This document shows, piece by piece, positions 6,325 to 16,000 of a stretch of 64,000 nucleotides of DNA (position 1 is its first letter; each line of letters opens with the position of its first letter). A model generated the notes under the pieces. It did no database searches. It was given only the letters and a program-made list of their open reading frames with translations, and was not told where the DNA came from. The translations under genes and the position numbers were made by a program. The stretch spans positions 1 to 64,000 of the forward strand of contig JBGVRS010000170.1 of assembly GCA_045128635.1 (NCBI GenBank), written 5' to 3'. The stretch is from HGM12587 sp045128635. GTDB lineage: Bacteria; Bacillota; Clostridia; Lachnospirales; Lachnospiraceae.

Positions 6325-8077
6325 GGGTACACCAAAATCGATAGATTGTCTGGATGCTGTACTTAGTTATGTGACAGCACCTACACCAGAACAACTGGTG
6401 GGAATTCAAAGATTTCTCAAGAAAACGTATCGTGCTGAAAGCGTAAGGATTGTAGAGGAACAGGACACGTCTTTAGGCGGTGGATTTAAGCTACAGGTGG
6501 GGACAGATGAGTTCGACTGGAGCACAAAGGAAAAAGTAAGGCAGTTGGAAGAAAAATTGACAAATGCCGTAAAAAAAGAGCATGACAGCAGCAAAGAGAT
6601 TATTACGATTTTGAAAGAAGAAATTGACAATTTCGATGCAAAGATAGAGGGACACGAAATCGGTTTTGTGAACTTTGTGGGAGATGGAATTGCCAATATC
6701 GATGGAGTCAGTCACGCAGAATATGGCGAAATCCTGTTGTTTGACACTGGCGTAAAAGGAATGGTGCAGGACATCCGAAAGGATGAAATTGGTTGCATTC
6801 TTTTTGGGCGGGAAGGCGGAATCAAAGAAGGAACCCGTGTGGTCCGTACTGGAAAGAGAGCTGGTATTCCTGTTGGCGAAGAATATCTTGGACGTGTGAT
6901 CGACGCGCTTGGCGCACCGATTGACGGTCAGGGGGAAATTAAGGCTTCCGACTATCGGCCTATTGAGCAGAAGGCTCCAGGAATTGTGGAAAGAAAGTCG
7001 GTCAGCGTTCCGATGGAAACGGGAATTTTGGCAATTGATTCTATGTTCCCAATTGGAAGAGGCCAGCGTGAATTAATTATTGGTGACAGACAGACTGGAA
7101 AGACGTCGATTGCGATTGATACCATCTTGAATCAGAAAGGAAAAGATGTCATCTGTATTTATGTGGCTATTGGACAGAAAGCATCTACAGTCGCAAAGCA
7201 GGTGAATACCTTGAAGAAGATGGATGCCATGGACTACACTGTGGTGGTTTCTGCAACAGCAAGTGAACCGGCATCCTTACAATACATTGCCCCTTATGCA
7301 GGTACAGCGATGGCAGAATATTTTATGTATCAAGGCAAAGATGTTTTGATTGTTTATGATGATTTGTCGAAACATGCAGTGGCGTATCGTGCTTTGTCAT
7401 TACTTTTGGAACGTTCTCCTGGACGTGAGGCATATCCGGGGGATGTTTTCTATCTTCATTCCAGACTGCTGGAACGTTCTAGCAGATTGAATGAAGAAAA
7501 TGGCGGGGGTTCCATTACGGCACTTCCTATTATTGAAACACAGGCAGGAGATGTGTCTGCTTACATACCGACAAATGTAATCTCTATTACAGATGGTCAG
7601 ATATTTTTGGAAAGTGACCTGTTCTTCTCAGGTATGCGTCCAGCGGTGAATGTAGGTCTTTCGGTTTCTAGAGTTGGTGGCGCAGCGCAGACAAAAGCAA
7701 TGAAAAAAGCTGCTGGAAGTATTCGAATTGATTTGGCACAGTTTAGAGAAATGGAAGTGTTTACGCAGTTCGCATCTGATTTGGATGATGCGACGAAAGA
7801 GCAGTTAGCTTATGGAAATAGTTTGATGGAACTATTGAAACAGCCTTTGTGCCATCCGATGAGTTTACATGAGCAGGTAATCACGCTATTTTTGGCTTCA
7901 CAAAAAAAGTTTCTCGCTGTGGAAAAGGTGCATATAAAAGAGTACCAGAAAGCAATTTTGTCATATTTCGAAGAGGAGCATGCAGATATTGTGAAGGAAA
8001 TTGAGCAGACAAAAGATTTGTCAGAAGAATTAAAGAGTAAAATTTTGGAGGCAGCAGAGATATTCAAAAGTAGGTGA
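6305..8077 (+). CDS. atpA: ATP synthase F1 subunit alpha with N-terminal delta C-domain fusion
   Basis: Non-catalytic nucleotide-binding subunit of the F1 hexamer, 590 residues against about 500-510 for ordinary alpha. The extra ~85 N-terminal residues resemble the C-terminal domain of subunit delta/OSCP: DAVLSYVTAPTPEQL, a GGFKLQVG strand pair and a closing helix. From about residue 95 it is a normal alpha: N-terminal helix, beta-barrel, Walker A GDRQTGKT (about 260), Walker B region LIVYDDLSKHA, and a helical C-domain. The six-helix delta N-domain is absent and there is no atpH. I prefer the GTG at 6305 (AGGTGA 5 bases upstream); GTG 6296 is also possible. Confidence 0.93.
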   Translation: MKQTEIKGTPKSIDCLDAVLSYVTAPTPEQLVGIQRFLKKTYRAESVRIVEEQDTSLGGGFKLQVGTDEFDWSTKEKVRQLEEKLTNAVKKEHDSSKEIITILKEEIDNFDAKIEGHEIGFVNFVGDGIANIDGVSHAEYGEILLFDTGVKGMVQDIRKDEIGCILFGREGGIKEGTRVVRTGKRAGIPVGEEYLGRVIDALGAPIDGQGEIKASDYRPIEQKAPGIVERKSVSVPMETGILAIDSMFPIGRGQRELIIGDRQTGKTSIAIDTILNQKGKDVICIYVAIGQKASTVAKQVNTLKKMDAMDYTVVVSATASEPASLQYIAPYAGTAMAEYFMYQGKDVLIVYDDLSKHAVAYRALSLLLERSPGREAYPGDVFYLHSRLLERSSRLNEENGGGSITALPIIETQAGDVSAYIPTNVISITDGQIFLESDLFFSGMRPAVNVGLSVSRVGGAAQTKAMKKAAGSIRIDLAQFREMEVFTQFASDLDDATKEQLAYGNSLMELLKQPLCHPMSLHEQVITLFLASQKKFLAVEKVHIKEYQKAILSYFEEEHADIVKEIEQTKDLSEELKSKILEAAEIFKSR

Positions 8078-8083
8078 AAATAA

Positions 8084-9040
8084 ATGGAAAATTCAAGAGA
8101 AATTCAGACGCGAATCAAAAGCATACAGGATACGATGAAAATCACTAATGCTATGTATATGATTTCTTCTGCGAAACTGAAAAAAGCCAGAAAAAGTCTG
8201 GAGGATACAGAACCATATTTTCAGATGCTGCAAGGAACGATTGCACGTATTGTCAGGCATTTGCCTGAGATGGAACATCGATACTTCGAACACAGTGCAA
8301 GTTTTGTTCCAGATGGAGAGGTAAAAGAAAATTCGGAGGCTCCGTTTGGTATCGAAGATTTGGAGGGAAAGCAGCAAAAGAAGAAGGGCTTTATCGTAGT
8401 TTCCGCAGATAAGGGTCTGGCTGGTGCATATAATCACAATGTACTAAAGCTGACAGAAGAATGTCTGAAGAAGGGTCAGAATAATCTGCTGTTTGTAGTC
8501 GGTGAGCTGGGAAGAGAGTATTTCATGCAACATAAGATACCGATGTATACTGAATTTCGATATACAGTGCAGGACCCGGATCTCACCCGAGCAAGAGATA
8601 TTTCAGATTTTGTGGTTTCTTTATTTAATGAAGGAAAAATTGATGAAATCTATATGATATATACCTATGCAGAGAATTCGATGAAGGTGGAAGCAAGGGT
8701 TCAGCGTCTGCTGCCATTGCGGAAAGATGTTCTTGCGGCATCCATGCTTTCGGGTGCTTATGCGGAAGATATTCGTATGGTGCCTTCTGCCGAGAGCGTG
8801 TTAGAGAATGTGGTGCCGGATTATGTAACAGGATTTATTTATGGTGCGTTGGTAGAATCGTTTTGCAGTGAGCAGAATTCTCGTATGATGGCGATGGAAG
8901 CGGCAACAGATAATGCAGAAAAGATATTGAAAGAACTGCGAATGAAATTCAATCGCGTTCGTCAAAGTACAATCACGCAGGAAATTACAGAGGTGATTGC
9001 AGGAGCCAAAGCACAAAAAAAGCGCAGGAGGAAAGCATGA
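8084..9040 (+). CDS. atpG: ATP synthase F1 subunit gamma
   Basis: Central rotor shaft of F1, 318 residues, slightly longer than the usual ~285-290. The N-terminal helix (EIQTRIKSIQDTMKITNAMY) and C-terminal helix (NRVRQSTITQEITEVIAGA) that form the coiled-coil shaft are both clear. A charged, low-complexity insertion at about residues 75-100 accounts for the extra length; the conserved SADKGLAGAYN follows it. AGGTGA precedes the start. It ends with a 4-base overlap (ATGA) with atpD. Confidence 0.95.
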   Translation: MENSREIQTRIKSIQDTMKITNAMYMISSAKLKKARKSLEDTEPYFQMLQGTIARIVRHLPEMEHRYFEHSASFVPDGEVKENSEAPFGIEDLEGKQQKKKGFIVVSADKGLAGAYNHNVLKLTEECLKKGQNNLLFVVGELGREYFMQHKIPMYTEFRYTVQDPDLTRARDISDFVVSLFNEGKIDEIYMIYTYAENSMKVEARVQRLLPLRKDVLAASMLSGAYAEDIRMVPSAESVLENVVPDYVTGFIYGALVESFCSEQNSRMMAMEAATDNAEKILKELRMKFNRVRQSTITQEITEVIAGAKAQKKRRRKA

Positions 9041-10443
9041 AACAGGGAAAGATTATACAGGTGCAAGGTCCGGTTGTGGATGTAGAATTTTCAGGTTCAG
9101 ACATTCCACTGATTAAAGCGGCTTTGGAAGTAGAAAATCATGGAGAACGATGCGTGATGGAAGTCACGCAGCATATTGGTGACAGTACAGTCAGATGTAT
9201 TTTACTTACGGCAAGTGAAGGCTTATGCCGGGATATGCCAGTCACCGTTACAGGAGACAGCATTCAAGTGCCAGTTGGGAAAAAGACATTGGGACGACTT
9301 TTTAACGTATTTGGTGAAACCATTGACGGTGGAGAAGATTTAAAAGAGGAACCTCATAGGAGCATCCATCGGGAACCGCCGGCATTTGAAGAACAGAATC
9401 CTGTTGTTGAAATTCTTGAGACAGGTATCAAGGTCATTGATCTTTTGGCACCCTATGCAAAAGGTGGAAAAATAGGTTTGTTTGGTGGTGCAGGTGTCGG
9501 AAAAACGGTATTGATTCAGGAGTTGATTCGTAATATTGCGACAGAGCATGGCGGATATTCTATTTTTACCGGCGTTGGAGAACGTTCCCGCGAAGGTAAC
9601 GATTTGTGGACAGAAATGAAAGAATCAGGCGTTCTTGAAAAAACGGCATTGGTATTTGGACAGATGAATGAGCCACCAGGAGCTCGTATGCGAGTTGCCC
9701 AGACAGGACTTACGATGGCAGAATATTTCCGAGATGAGGAAAAACAGAATGTGCTGCTATTTATCGATAATATTTTCCGATTTACGCAGGCCGGTTCTGA
9801 AGTTTCCGCATTGCTTGGACGTATGCCATCTGCTGTAGGATATCAGCCAACTCTGGCAACGGAAATGGGAGAACTTCAGGAAAGAATCGCTTCTACGAAA
9901 AACGGATCTGTTACTTCTGTACAGGCAGTTTATGTTCCTGCAGATGACTTAACAGACCCTGCTCCGGCTACGACATTTGCCCATTTGGACGCTACTACGG
10001 TATTGTCGAGAAAGATTGTAGAACAGGGCATTTATCCGGCAGTAGATCCGTTGGAATCCAACTCCAGAATTCTGGAAGAAGATATCGTAGGAAAAGAGCA
10101 TTATGAGACAGCAAGAAAAGTGCAGGAAATGCTCCAAAAATATAAAGAATTGCAGGATATTATAGCAATTCTCGGTATGGAGGAACTTTCTGAAGAGGAT
10201 AAGAAGACTGTTTATCGAGCCAGAAAAATTCAGAAGTTCTTGTCTCAACCATTCTTTGTCGCAGAGAATTTTACTGGTATTTCTGGAAAGTATGTACCGG
10301 TAAAAGAAACGATTAGAGGCTTTAAAGCAATCGTGGATGGTGAAATGGACGAATATCCAGAAGCTGCTTTCTTTAATGTGGGTACAATTGATGAGGTAAA
10401 GGAAAAGTATGAAAACATTCAGTTTGAAAGTGCTGGCGAGTGA
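9037..10443 (+). CDS. atpD: ATP synthase F1 subunit beta
   Basis: Catalytic subunit of F1, 468 residues, normal length. Walker A GGAGVGKT lies near residue 150, the catalytic Glu in GERSREGNDL near 185, Walker B LLFIDNIFRFTQAG near 245, and the DELSEED-type loop is MEELSEEDK near 387. It overlaps atpG by 4 bases and the start of atpC by 35 bases, so all three are translationally coupled. Confidence 0.97.
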   Translation: MKQGKIIQVQGPVVDVEFSGSDIPLIKAALEVENHGERCVMEVTQHIGDSTVRCILLTASEGLCRDMPVTVTGDSIQVPVGKKTLGRLFNVFGETIDGGEDLKEEPHRSIHREPPAFEEQNPVVEILETGIKVIDLLAPYAKGGKIGLFGGAGVGKTVLIQELIRNIATEHGGYSIFTGVGERSREGNDLWTEMKESGVLEKTALVFGQMNEPPGARMRVAQTGLTMAEYFRDEEKQNVLLFIDNIFRFTQAGSEVSALLGRMPSAVGYQPTLATEMGELQERIASTKNGSVTSVQAVYVPADDLTDPAPATTFAHLDATTVLSRKIVEQGIYPAVDPLESNSRILEEDIVGKEHYETARKVQEMLQKYKELQDIIAILGMEELSEEDKKTVYRARKIQKFLSQPFFVAENFTGISGKYVPVKETIRGFKAIVDGEMDEYPEAAFFNVGTIDEVKEKYENIQFESAGE

Positions 10444-10810
10444 TCGCGTGTTTTATGATGGCAGATGCAAAATGGTGATTCTTCCCGCAACGGATGGTCA
10501 GTTGGGAGTGTTGGCGAACCATGGTGATATGGTAGTTGCTCTTGATATGGGCAAAATGCGCATTCAAAAGGGAGATGATACATGGGAAACCGCATTGATT
10601 GGAAAAGGTGTGATGCAGGATATCAATAATCGTATGGTGATTCTTACGGAGTTTGCAGAACACCCGGAGGAAATTGACCAGAAGCGTGCCGAGGAGGCGA
10701 AGAGGCGTGCGGAGGAGCAGTTGCGCCAGAAACAGAGCATTCTGGAATATCATCACTCGAAAGCGGCTTTGGCGAGGGCGCTTGCAAGACTTAAGGAAAG
10801 TAATAAATAG
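10409..10810 (+). CDS. atpC: ATP synthase F1 subunit epsilon
   Basis: Rotor subunit with an N-terminal beta-sandwich (about residues 1-85, including GQLGVLANHGDMVVALD) and a C-terminal helical hairpin (Lys/Glu/Arg-rich, about 90-133) that can inhibit ATP hydrolysis. At 133 residues it is of normal size. It starts inside the end of atpD with AAAGGAAAAGT upstream. It is the last atp gene; no clear terminator is seen before the relic at 10832. Confidence 0.94.
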   Translation: MKTFSLKVLASDRVFYDGRCKMVILPATDGQLGVLANHGDMVVALDMGKMRIQKGDDTWETALIGKGVMQDINNRMVILTEFAEHPEEIDQKRAEEAKRRAEEQLRQKQSILEYHHSKAALARALARLKESNK

Positions 10811-10831
10811 GGAGATGCTTTTTTAGCTACT

Positions 10832-11488
10832 ATGAGTAAAGACTTGCAGAGGATGTTCCCAGAGATGTCGGGCTTTTCAGTCCAAAATCTGAAAAGTATC
10901 CGCTATTGGTACAAGTTTTATACGACCGAGGAAAATGGCTTACAACTTGTAAGCCAAATTGATATGGTCGAAAAAATGGTCAAAAGTATTCCGTGGGGAC
11001 ATAATCAGCGGATTGCGTATAAATGTAAAAGTATCCCAGAAGCATTGTTCTATGTGCAGTAAACAATGGATAACGGTTGGAGCAGGACTGTTCTGGAGCA
11101 TCAGATAGGTAGCGACTTATATGACAGGCAGGGCAAGGCGATTACCAATTTTCAAGTAAAGTTGCCAGAGCCGCAGTCTGATTTGGCGGAACAGACTTTG
11201 AAAAATCCATACAATTTTGATTTTCTTACCTTGCGTGAGGAATATGATGAGAAAGAGTTAGAGGATGCTCTCGTCAACCAGATTACACAATTCTTGTTGG
11301 AACAGGATAACCCAACGATAGGATTGCTCATTTGCAAGGACAAAGATGATGTTGTTGCGGAATACGCACTCAATGATATTTCACAGCCAATCGGGATTGC
11401 GGCGTATGAATTGACAAAAGTGTTGCGTGAAGAATTCAAGAGCAGTTTGCCAACGATTGAGAAAATCGAGAATGAACTGTCTGAGTAA
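10832..11488 (+). pseudogene. YhcG/DUF1016-type PD-(D/E)XK nuclease relic
   Basis: Reads as DUF1016 (YhcG family) protein with three lesions. The N-terminus is missing: it opens directly at SKDLQRMFPEMSGFSVQNL. A TAA at 11060-11062 splits it into two in-frame pieces (PEALFYVQ, stop, TMDNGWSRTVLEHQI). The nuclease core is deleted in frame: VNQITQFLLEQ joins directly to DNPTIGLLICKDKDDVVAEY, which is the region after the catalytic residues in intact members. An active enzyme is therefore very unlikely. A 21-bp palindrome lies within it at 10936-10956 and its stop codon falls in a longer copy at 11487-11515. It is the first member of a decayed mobile-element island. Confidence 0.8.
10936..10956. 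repeat. Palindrome copy 1 (TGGCTTACAA, C, TTGTAAGCCA)
   Basis: Perfect 10+1+10 palindrome inside the YhcG relic, at the codons for NGLQLVSQ. The same core recurs at 11487-11515 with G as the central base. Confidence 0.85.
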
Positions 11489-11515
11489 ATTGGCTTACAA
11501 GTTGTAAGCCAATTT
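11487..11515. repeat. Palindrome copy 2, extended arms
   Basis: Perfect 14+1+14 palindrome: AAATTGGCTTACAA, G, TTGTAAGCCAATTT. Its core is identical to the copy at 10936 except for the central base. It overlaps the stop codon of the YhcG relic. No T-run follows, so it is not an obvious terminator. Confidence 0.85.
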
Positions 11516-11541
11516 ATAGGACCTTTGATGATACACCTTTT

Positions 11542-11880
11542 TTGAAAATTACGCCAACACATAGAACAACGCAGAAGATAGAGTTAAAGGAAGGAGAGCC
11601 AATTAAGGTAAAGCAAAGTACAGAAGAAATAGAAACTCCTATTTCGCAATTTAACAAAAAGCAAATGTGCGACTATATTATCAATAATGGGCAGTATGCG
11701 ACACAGAAGTTGTTAAAGATAGCAATTTCATATCGTTTTGCCCATAGTCACTATTCTGGGAACCCAGATGTAAAAAGACTATGGAAAAATATTGATTATT
11801 TTGCCTTAAAATCTACATGGCCGAGAGGTTTTCTTAACGGAAAATTCCCTCGGCTTATTTTATTTCAAGGAGGTGTGTGA
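11542..11880 (+). pseudogene. Unrecognised fragment in mobile-element island
   Basis: Open frame of 113 codons, nominally starting at a TTG without a ribosome site; the frame is also open upstream (YRTFDDTPFLK). The protein is basic, with KKQMCDYIINNGQYATQKLL and AHSHYSGNPDVKRLWKNIDY. I do not recognise the family. Its last ~20 codons run through a terminator-like hairpin at 11820-11854, so the real C-terminus is probably lost. Most likely a 3' gene fragment of an integrative element. Confidence 0.4.
11820..11865 (+). terminator. Probable intrinsic terminator inside the relic island
   Basis: Stem GCCGAG paired with CTCGGC (extendable with one mismatch), about 17-base loop, followed by TTATTTTATTT. 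It lies within the preceding open frame, which argues that frame is not an intact gene. Confidence 0.55.
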
Positions 11881-12537
11881 TTGAGCTATCAAGATTACAG
11901 ACAATCCCTTAACCGTCAGCTATCGGATAAGGTGCAACAGGAGCTTTCTTCTTTTCGGGAAGAAATGCTTTCCAAATCCCCGCAGGAGATTTACGAAGCG
12001 GCGTATCAAATCGCTACGAAGAATGACATTGCGGAGTGTTTTTCTGGAACAAATTACTCCCCGAATACAGTAAAAGCTCTGATGAAGTCGTCCAATCTCT
12101 TGAATGAGATTTATGAGGAATGGCTTGCAGCGGACTGTTCCCATATGGACGATTTACAACAGACCGTATCTGATTTCAAGGACTATGGCTTTGTGGAAGC
12201 AGTCGTAGCCCTCACAGGCGTACCCACGGAATGGATACCGCCACCCCAAACGCCTAAGAAAGATGAGCCGAAAGTTCTGCTCCTGCCGCCGAAGAACAAG
12301 GACTGTAACACGATATGGAGACTCCGTTACCGTCATGGCAATTTTTTCTGCAAGGTTTGTGGAGATCAGACCGATTTTATCCATCTGCATTGCCTGAACA
12401 AGCAGATAAACATGAGCATGTTCACCATTATCAAGAGTGGTCCGGTATACCCTACGCCAGTATTCCACTTCTCCATAGACTGTCTTTATACTGGTCTTAC
12501 GTCCGCCTTTATCACGATACTGCTTGGTATCTCTTGA
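11881..12537 (+). pseudogene. Chimeric DUF3848 / primase-like mobile-element protein fragment
   Basis: TTG start 7 bases after AAGGAGG. Residues 1-97 match what I know of DUF3848, a small domain found in clostridial conjugative elements (LSKSPQEIYEAAYQIATKNDI, then SSNLLNEIYEEWL). At about residue 100 it switches to DFKDYGFVEAVVALTG and LLPPKNKD, which look like part of a CHC2/DUF3991/Toprim primase-like protein, so an internal deletion has joined two genes. From about base 12304 the DNA is the antisense of a transposase fragment, so the last ~78 codons are meaningless read-through. No functional product is expected. Confidence 0.6.
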
Positions 12538-12669
12538 AGCTGCAAGCTCATCATCATAGTACTCCAGTATTATCTTGGTGATTTCACATCCCAGTTCACA
12601 GACATACGCAAAAATTTTCTGTTCAAGGGTCTTGAAAGACACCAGTTTTTCCTCTACAATTGTTTTCAT
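12154..12669 (-). pseudogene. N-terminal fragment of ISLre2-type (UPF0236) transposase
   Basis: Starts at ATG 12669 with AAAGGAG upstream and reads MKTIVEEKLVSFKTLEQKIF. It continues with features of the ISLre2/UPF0236 family (YRDKGGRKTSIKTVYGEVEY, then GLISTNLAEKIAMTVTESPY). Homology stops near base 12304, about 120 residues in, where the sequence joins the primase-like relic; the remaining codons to 12154 are the antisense of that relic. The usual protein is about 400-500 residues and the catalytic part is absent. The insertion was evidently truncated by a later deletion. Confidence 0.75.
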
Positions 12670-12672
12670 CAC

Positions 12673-12892
12673 ACAGTCTCCTTTATCTGTTTTGTCGCAA
12701 CTAACATCATAAAGAAAAACTGTGTGGTTGGGAAGTAGGGATTTTCTCTGCTTCCTTTTTTACTTTTGGCAATTAAAATTATACACTAACTGATGAAGAA
12801 GAACAGGGGTTATACAAAAAAGGAAATTCTTGCGATTCTTAGCATTGTACTGACAAAAATACAAAACATCACGAAAAAATTGGAATGTTCAA
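12673..12892. other. Non-coding region between IS fragment and nifJ promoter
   Basis: No gene is seen. It holds an 8-bp inverted repeat (CACACAGT at about 12670 and ACTGTGTG at about 12719) that could belong to the IS end, and otherwise AT-rich sequence. Together with the nifJ leader this makes a 324-base stretch (12670-12993) without a gene. Confidence 0.5.
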
Positions 12893-12921
12893 TAGACAGT
12901 TTGTTCAAGTTGTGATAAACT
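12893..12921 (+). promoter_or_regulatory. Sigma-A promoter of nifJ
   Basis: TAGACA (12893-12898), 17-base spacer, TAAACT (12916-12921) with an upstream TG (extended -10). Leader of about 90 bases. A 6-bp inverted repeat, CAGTTT (12897-12902) and AAACTG (12917-12922), brackets the spacer and could be an operator. Confidence 0.6.
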
Positions 12922-13020
12922 GATTTACATAGAAAACGGAAAGTGGGCTCGCTTTGCGTGTCTTTCTTGCGTTTAAAAAGAATCTAATTTTATATGATTC
13001 ATATAAGGAGGAACAAACCA

Positions 13021-16000
13021 ATGGCTAGAAAAATGAAAACCATGGATGGTAACCATGCAGCTGCGCACGTGTCTTATGCATATTCTGACGTTGCAGCTAT
13101 CTACCCAATTACACCATCATCTGTAATGGCCGAAGCTACAGACGAATGGGCTACACAGGGAAGAGAAAATATCTTTGGACAGACTGTACAGGTTACAGAA
13201 ATGCAGTCCGAAGCTGGTGCAGCAGGTGCTGTACACGGATCCCTTGCAGCAGGTGCTTTAACAACTACATTTACAGCATCTCAGGGTCTCTTACTTATGA
13301 TCCCTAACCTTTACAAACTCGCTGGTGAAAGACTTCCAGGCGTAGTTAACGTATCAGCTCGTGCCATCGCAAGCCATGCATTATCAATCTTCGGAGATCA
13401 CTCTGACGTTTATGCATGTCGTCAGACAGGCGTTGCTATGCTTTGTGAATCAAGTGTTCAGGAAGTTATGGACTTAACACCAGTTGCTCATTGTGCAGCT
13501 ATTAAAGGTCGTCTTCCATTCATCAACTTCTTCGATGGTTTCAGAACATCTCATGAAATCCAGAAGATCGAAATGTGGGATTATGAAGATCTTAAAGATA
13601 TGGTAGATTTAGATGCTATCGATGCATACAGAAGAGATGCATTAAATCCTAACCATCCATGCCAGAGAGGTTCAGCTCAGAACGCTGACATCTTCTTCCA
13701 GGCAAGAGAAGCATGCAACCCTTACTACGATGCTATGCCAGCAATCGTTCAGGAATGCATGGATAAAGTAAATGCTAAACTCGGTACAGATTACAAACTC
13801 TTCAACTACCACGGTGCAGCTGATGCTGAACATGTAATCGTTGCTATGGGTTCTGCATGTGAAACAATCGACGAAACAGTTGAATACTTAAATGCAGCTG
13901 GCGAAAAAGTTGGTGTTGTAAAAGTTCGTCTTTACAGACCATTCTCAGCAGAAGCTTTAATCGCAGCTATTCCAGAAACTGTAAAACAGATCACAGTATT
14001 AGACAGAACAAAAGAACCAGGTGCTCTTGGCGAACCATTATGGTTAGACGTTGTTGCAGCATTAAAAGGCTCTAAATTCGATGCAGTTCCAGTATTCATG
14101 GGACGTTACGGTTTAGGTTCTAAAGATACTACACCAGCACAGATCGTTGCTGTATTCAAGAACACAGAAAAAGCGAAATTCACAATCGGTATTGTGGATG
14201 ACGTTACAAACCTTTCTCTTGAAGTTGGTGAAGCTATCTCTTGTGCACCAGAAACAACAATCGCTTGTAAATTCTGGGGTCTTGGCGCTGACGGTACAGT
14301 AGGTGCTAACAAGAACTCTATCAAGATCATCGGTGATAACACAGATATGTACGCTCAGGCTTACTTTGATTATGACTCAAAGAAATCCGGCGGTGTTACA
14401 ATTTCTCATTTAAGATTTGGTAAAGACCCAATTAAGTCTACTTACCTGATCTCAAAAGCTAATTTTGTTGCTTGCCACAACCCATCCTATGTACGTAAAT
14501 ACAACATGGTACAGGATCTGAAAGATGGCGGTACATTCTTACTGAACTGCCCATGGGATATGGAAGAAATCGAAAAACATTTACCAGGACAGGCTAAGAG
14601 ATACATGGCAGAACACAACATTAAGTTCTATGTAATCGACGGTATTAAGATTGGTAAAGAAATCGGATTAGGCGGACGTATCAATACAGTTCTCCAGTCT
14701 GCATTCTTCGAATTAGCAAACATCATTCCAGGCGAAGAAGCAAACGCTTTAATGAAAGCAGCTGCAAAAGCTTCTTACGGCAAAAAAGGTGATAATGTCG
14801 TTCAGATGAACTATGACGCTATCGACGCTGGTGCAAAACAGATCGTTGAAATCCAGATTCCAGAAAGCTGGAAAGACTGCGAAGATGAATTCTTAGGAAA
14901 ATCTGTAGCAGGCGATTCTGCAGTTGTTGATTTCGTTAACAATATCCAGATTCCAGTTAACGCTCAGGAAGGTAACAAATTACCAGTATCTGCATTCAAA
15001 GATTATGTAGATGGTACAACACCTTCAGGTTCTTCTGCATTTGAAAAACGTGGTATCGCAGTAGATATCCCAGTATGGAATGCTGAAAACTGTATCCAGT
15101 GTAACAGATGTGCTTATGTATGTCCTCACGCTGTAATCCGTCCAGTAGCTATGACAGAAGAAGAAGTAGCTGCAGCTCCAGAAGGAATGACAGTAGTACC
15201 TATGACAGGTATGGCAGACAAGAAATTCGCTATCGTTGTATCAGCTTATGACTGTACAGGATGTGGTTCTTGTGCTAACGTTTGTCCAGGTAAGAAAGGT
15301 GCAAAAGCACTCGCTATGGAAAACATGGAAGCAAACGCTGGTCTCCAGACATACTTCGATTACGCAGTAACATTACCAGAAAAAGAAGATGTTATCGCGA
15401 AATTCAAAGAAAATACAGTAAAAGGATCTCAGTTCAAGTCTCCATTACTTGAGTTCTCAGGAGCTTGTGCTGGATGTGGTGAAACACCATACGCTAAATT
15501 AATCACACAGTTATTCGGTGACAGAATGTACATCGCTAACGCAACAGGTTGTTCTTCAATCTGGGCTAACTCTTCACCATCTACACCATACACAGCAAAC
15601 GCTAAAGGACAGGGACCAGCATGGTCTAACTCCTTATTCGAAGATGCTGCAGAATTTGGTTATGGTATGAGCCTTGCACAGAAAGCTCTTCGTGACGGCT
15701 TAAAAGCTAAAGTAGAAGACATCGCTGCAAACAGCGAAAACGAAGACTGTAAAGCAGCTGCAAAAGAATGGTTAGATACATTCTCATGTGGCGCTACAAA
15801 CGGTGCTGCAACAGATAAATTAGTTGCTGCATTAGAAGCTTGCGGATGCGAAAAAGCTCAGGCAATCTTAAAAGATAAAGACTTCCTTGCTAAGAAATCC
15901 CAGTGGATCTTCGGTGGTGACGGTTGGGCATACGACATCGGTTTCGGTGGTGTTGACCACGTATTAGCTTCCGGCAGAGATATCAACATCATGGTATTCG

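Noticed and set aside
12315..12581. 88-codon plus-strand frame
   Set aside because: Lies antisense to the recognisable transposase fragment.
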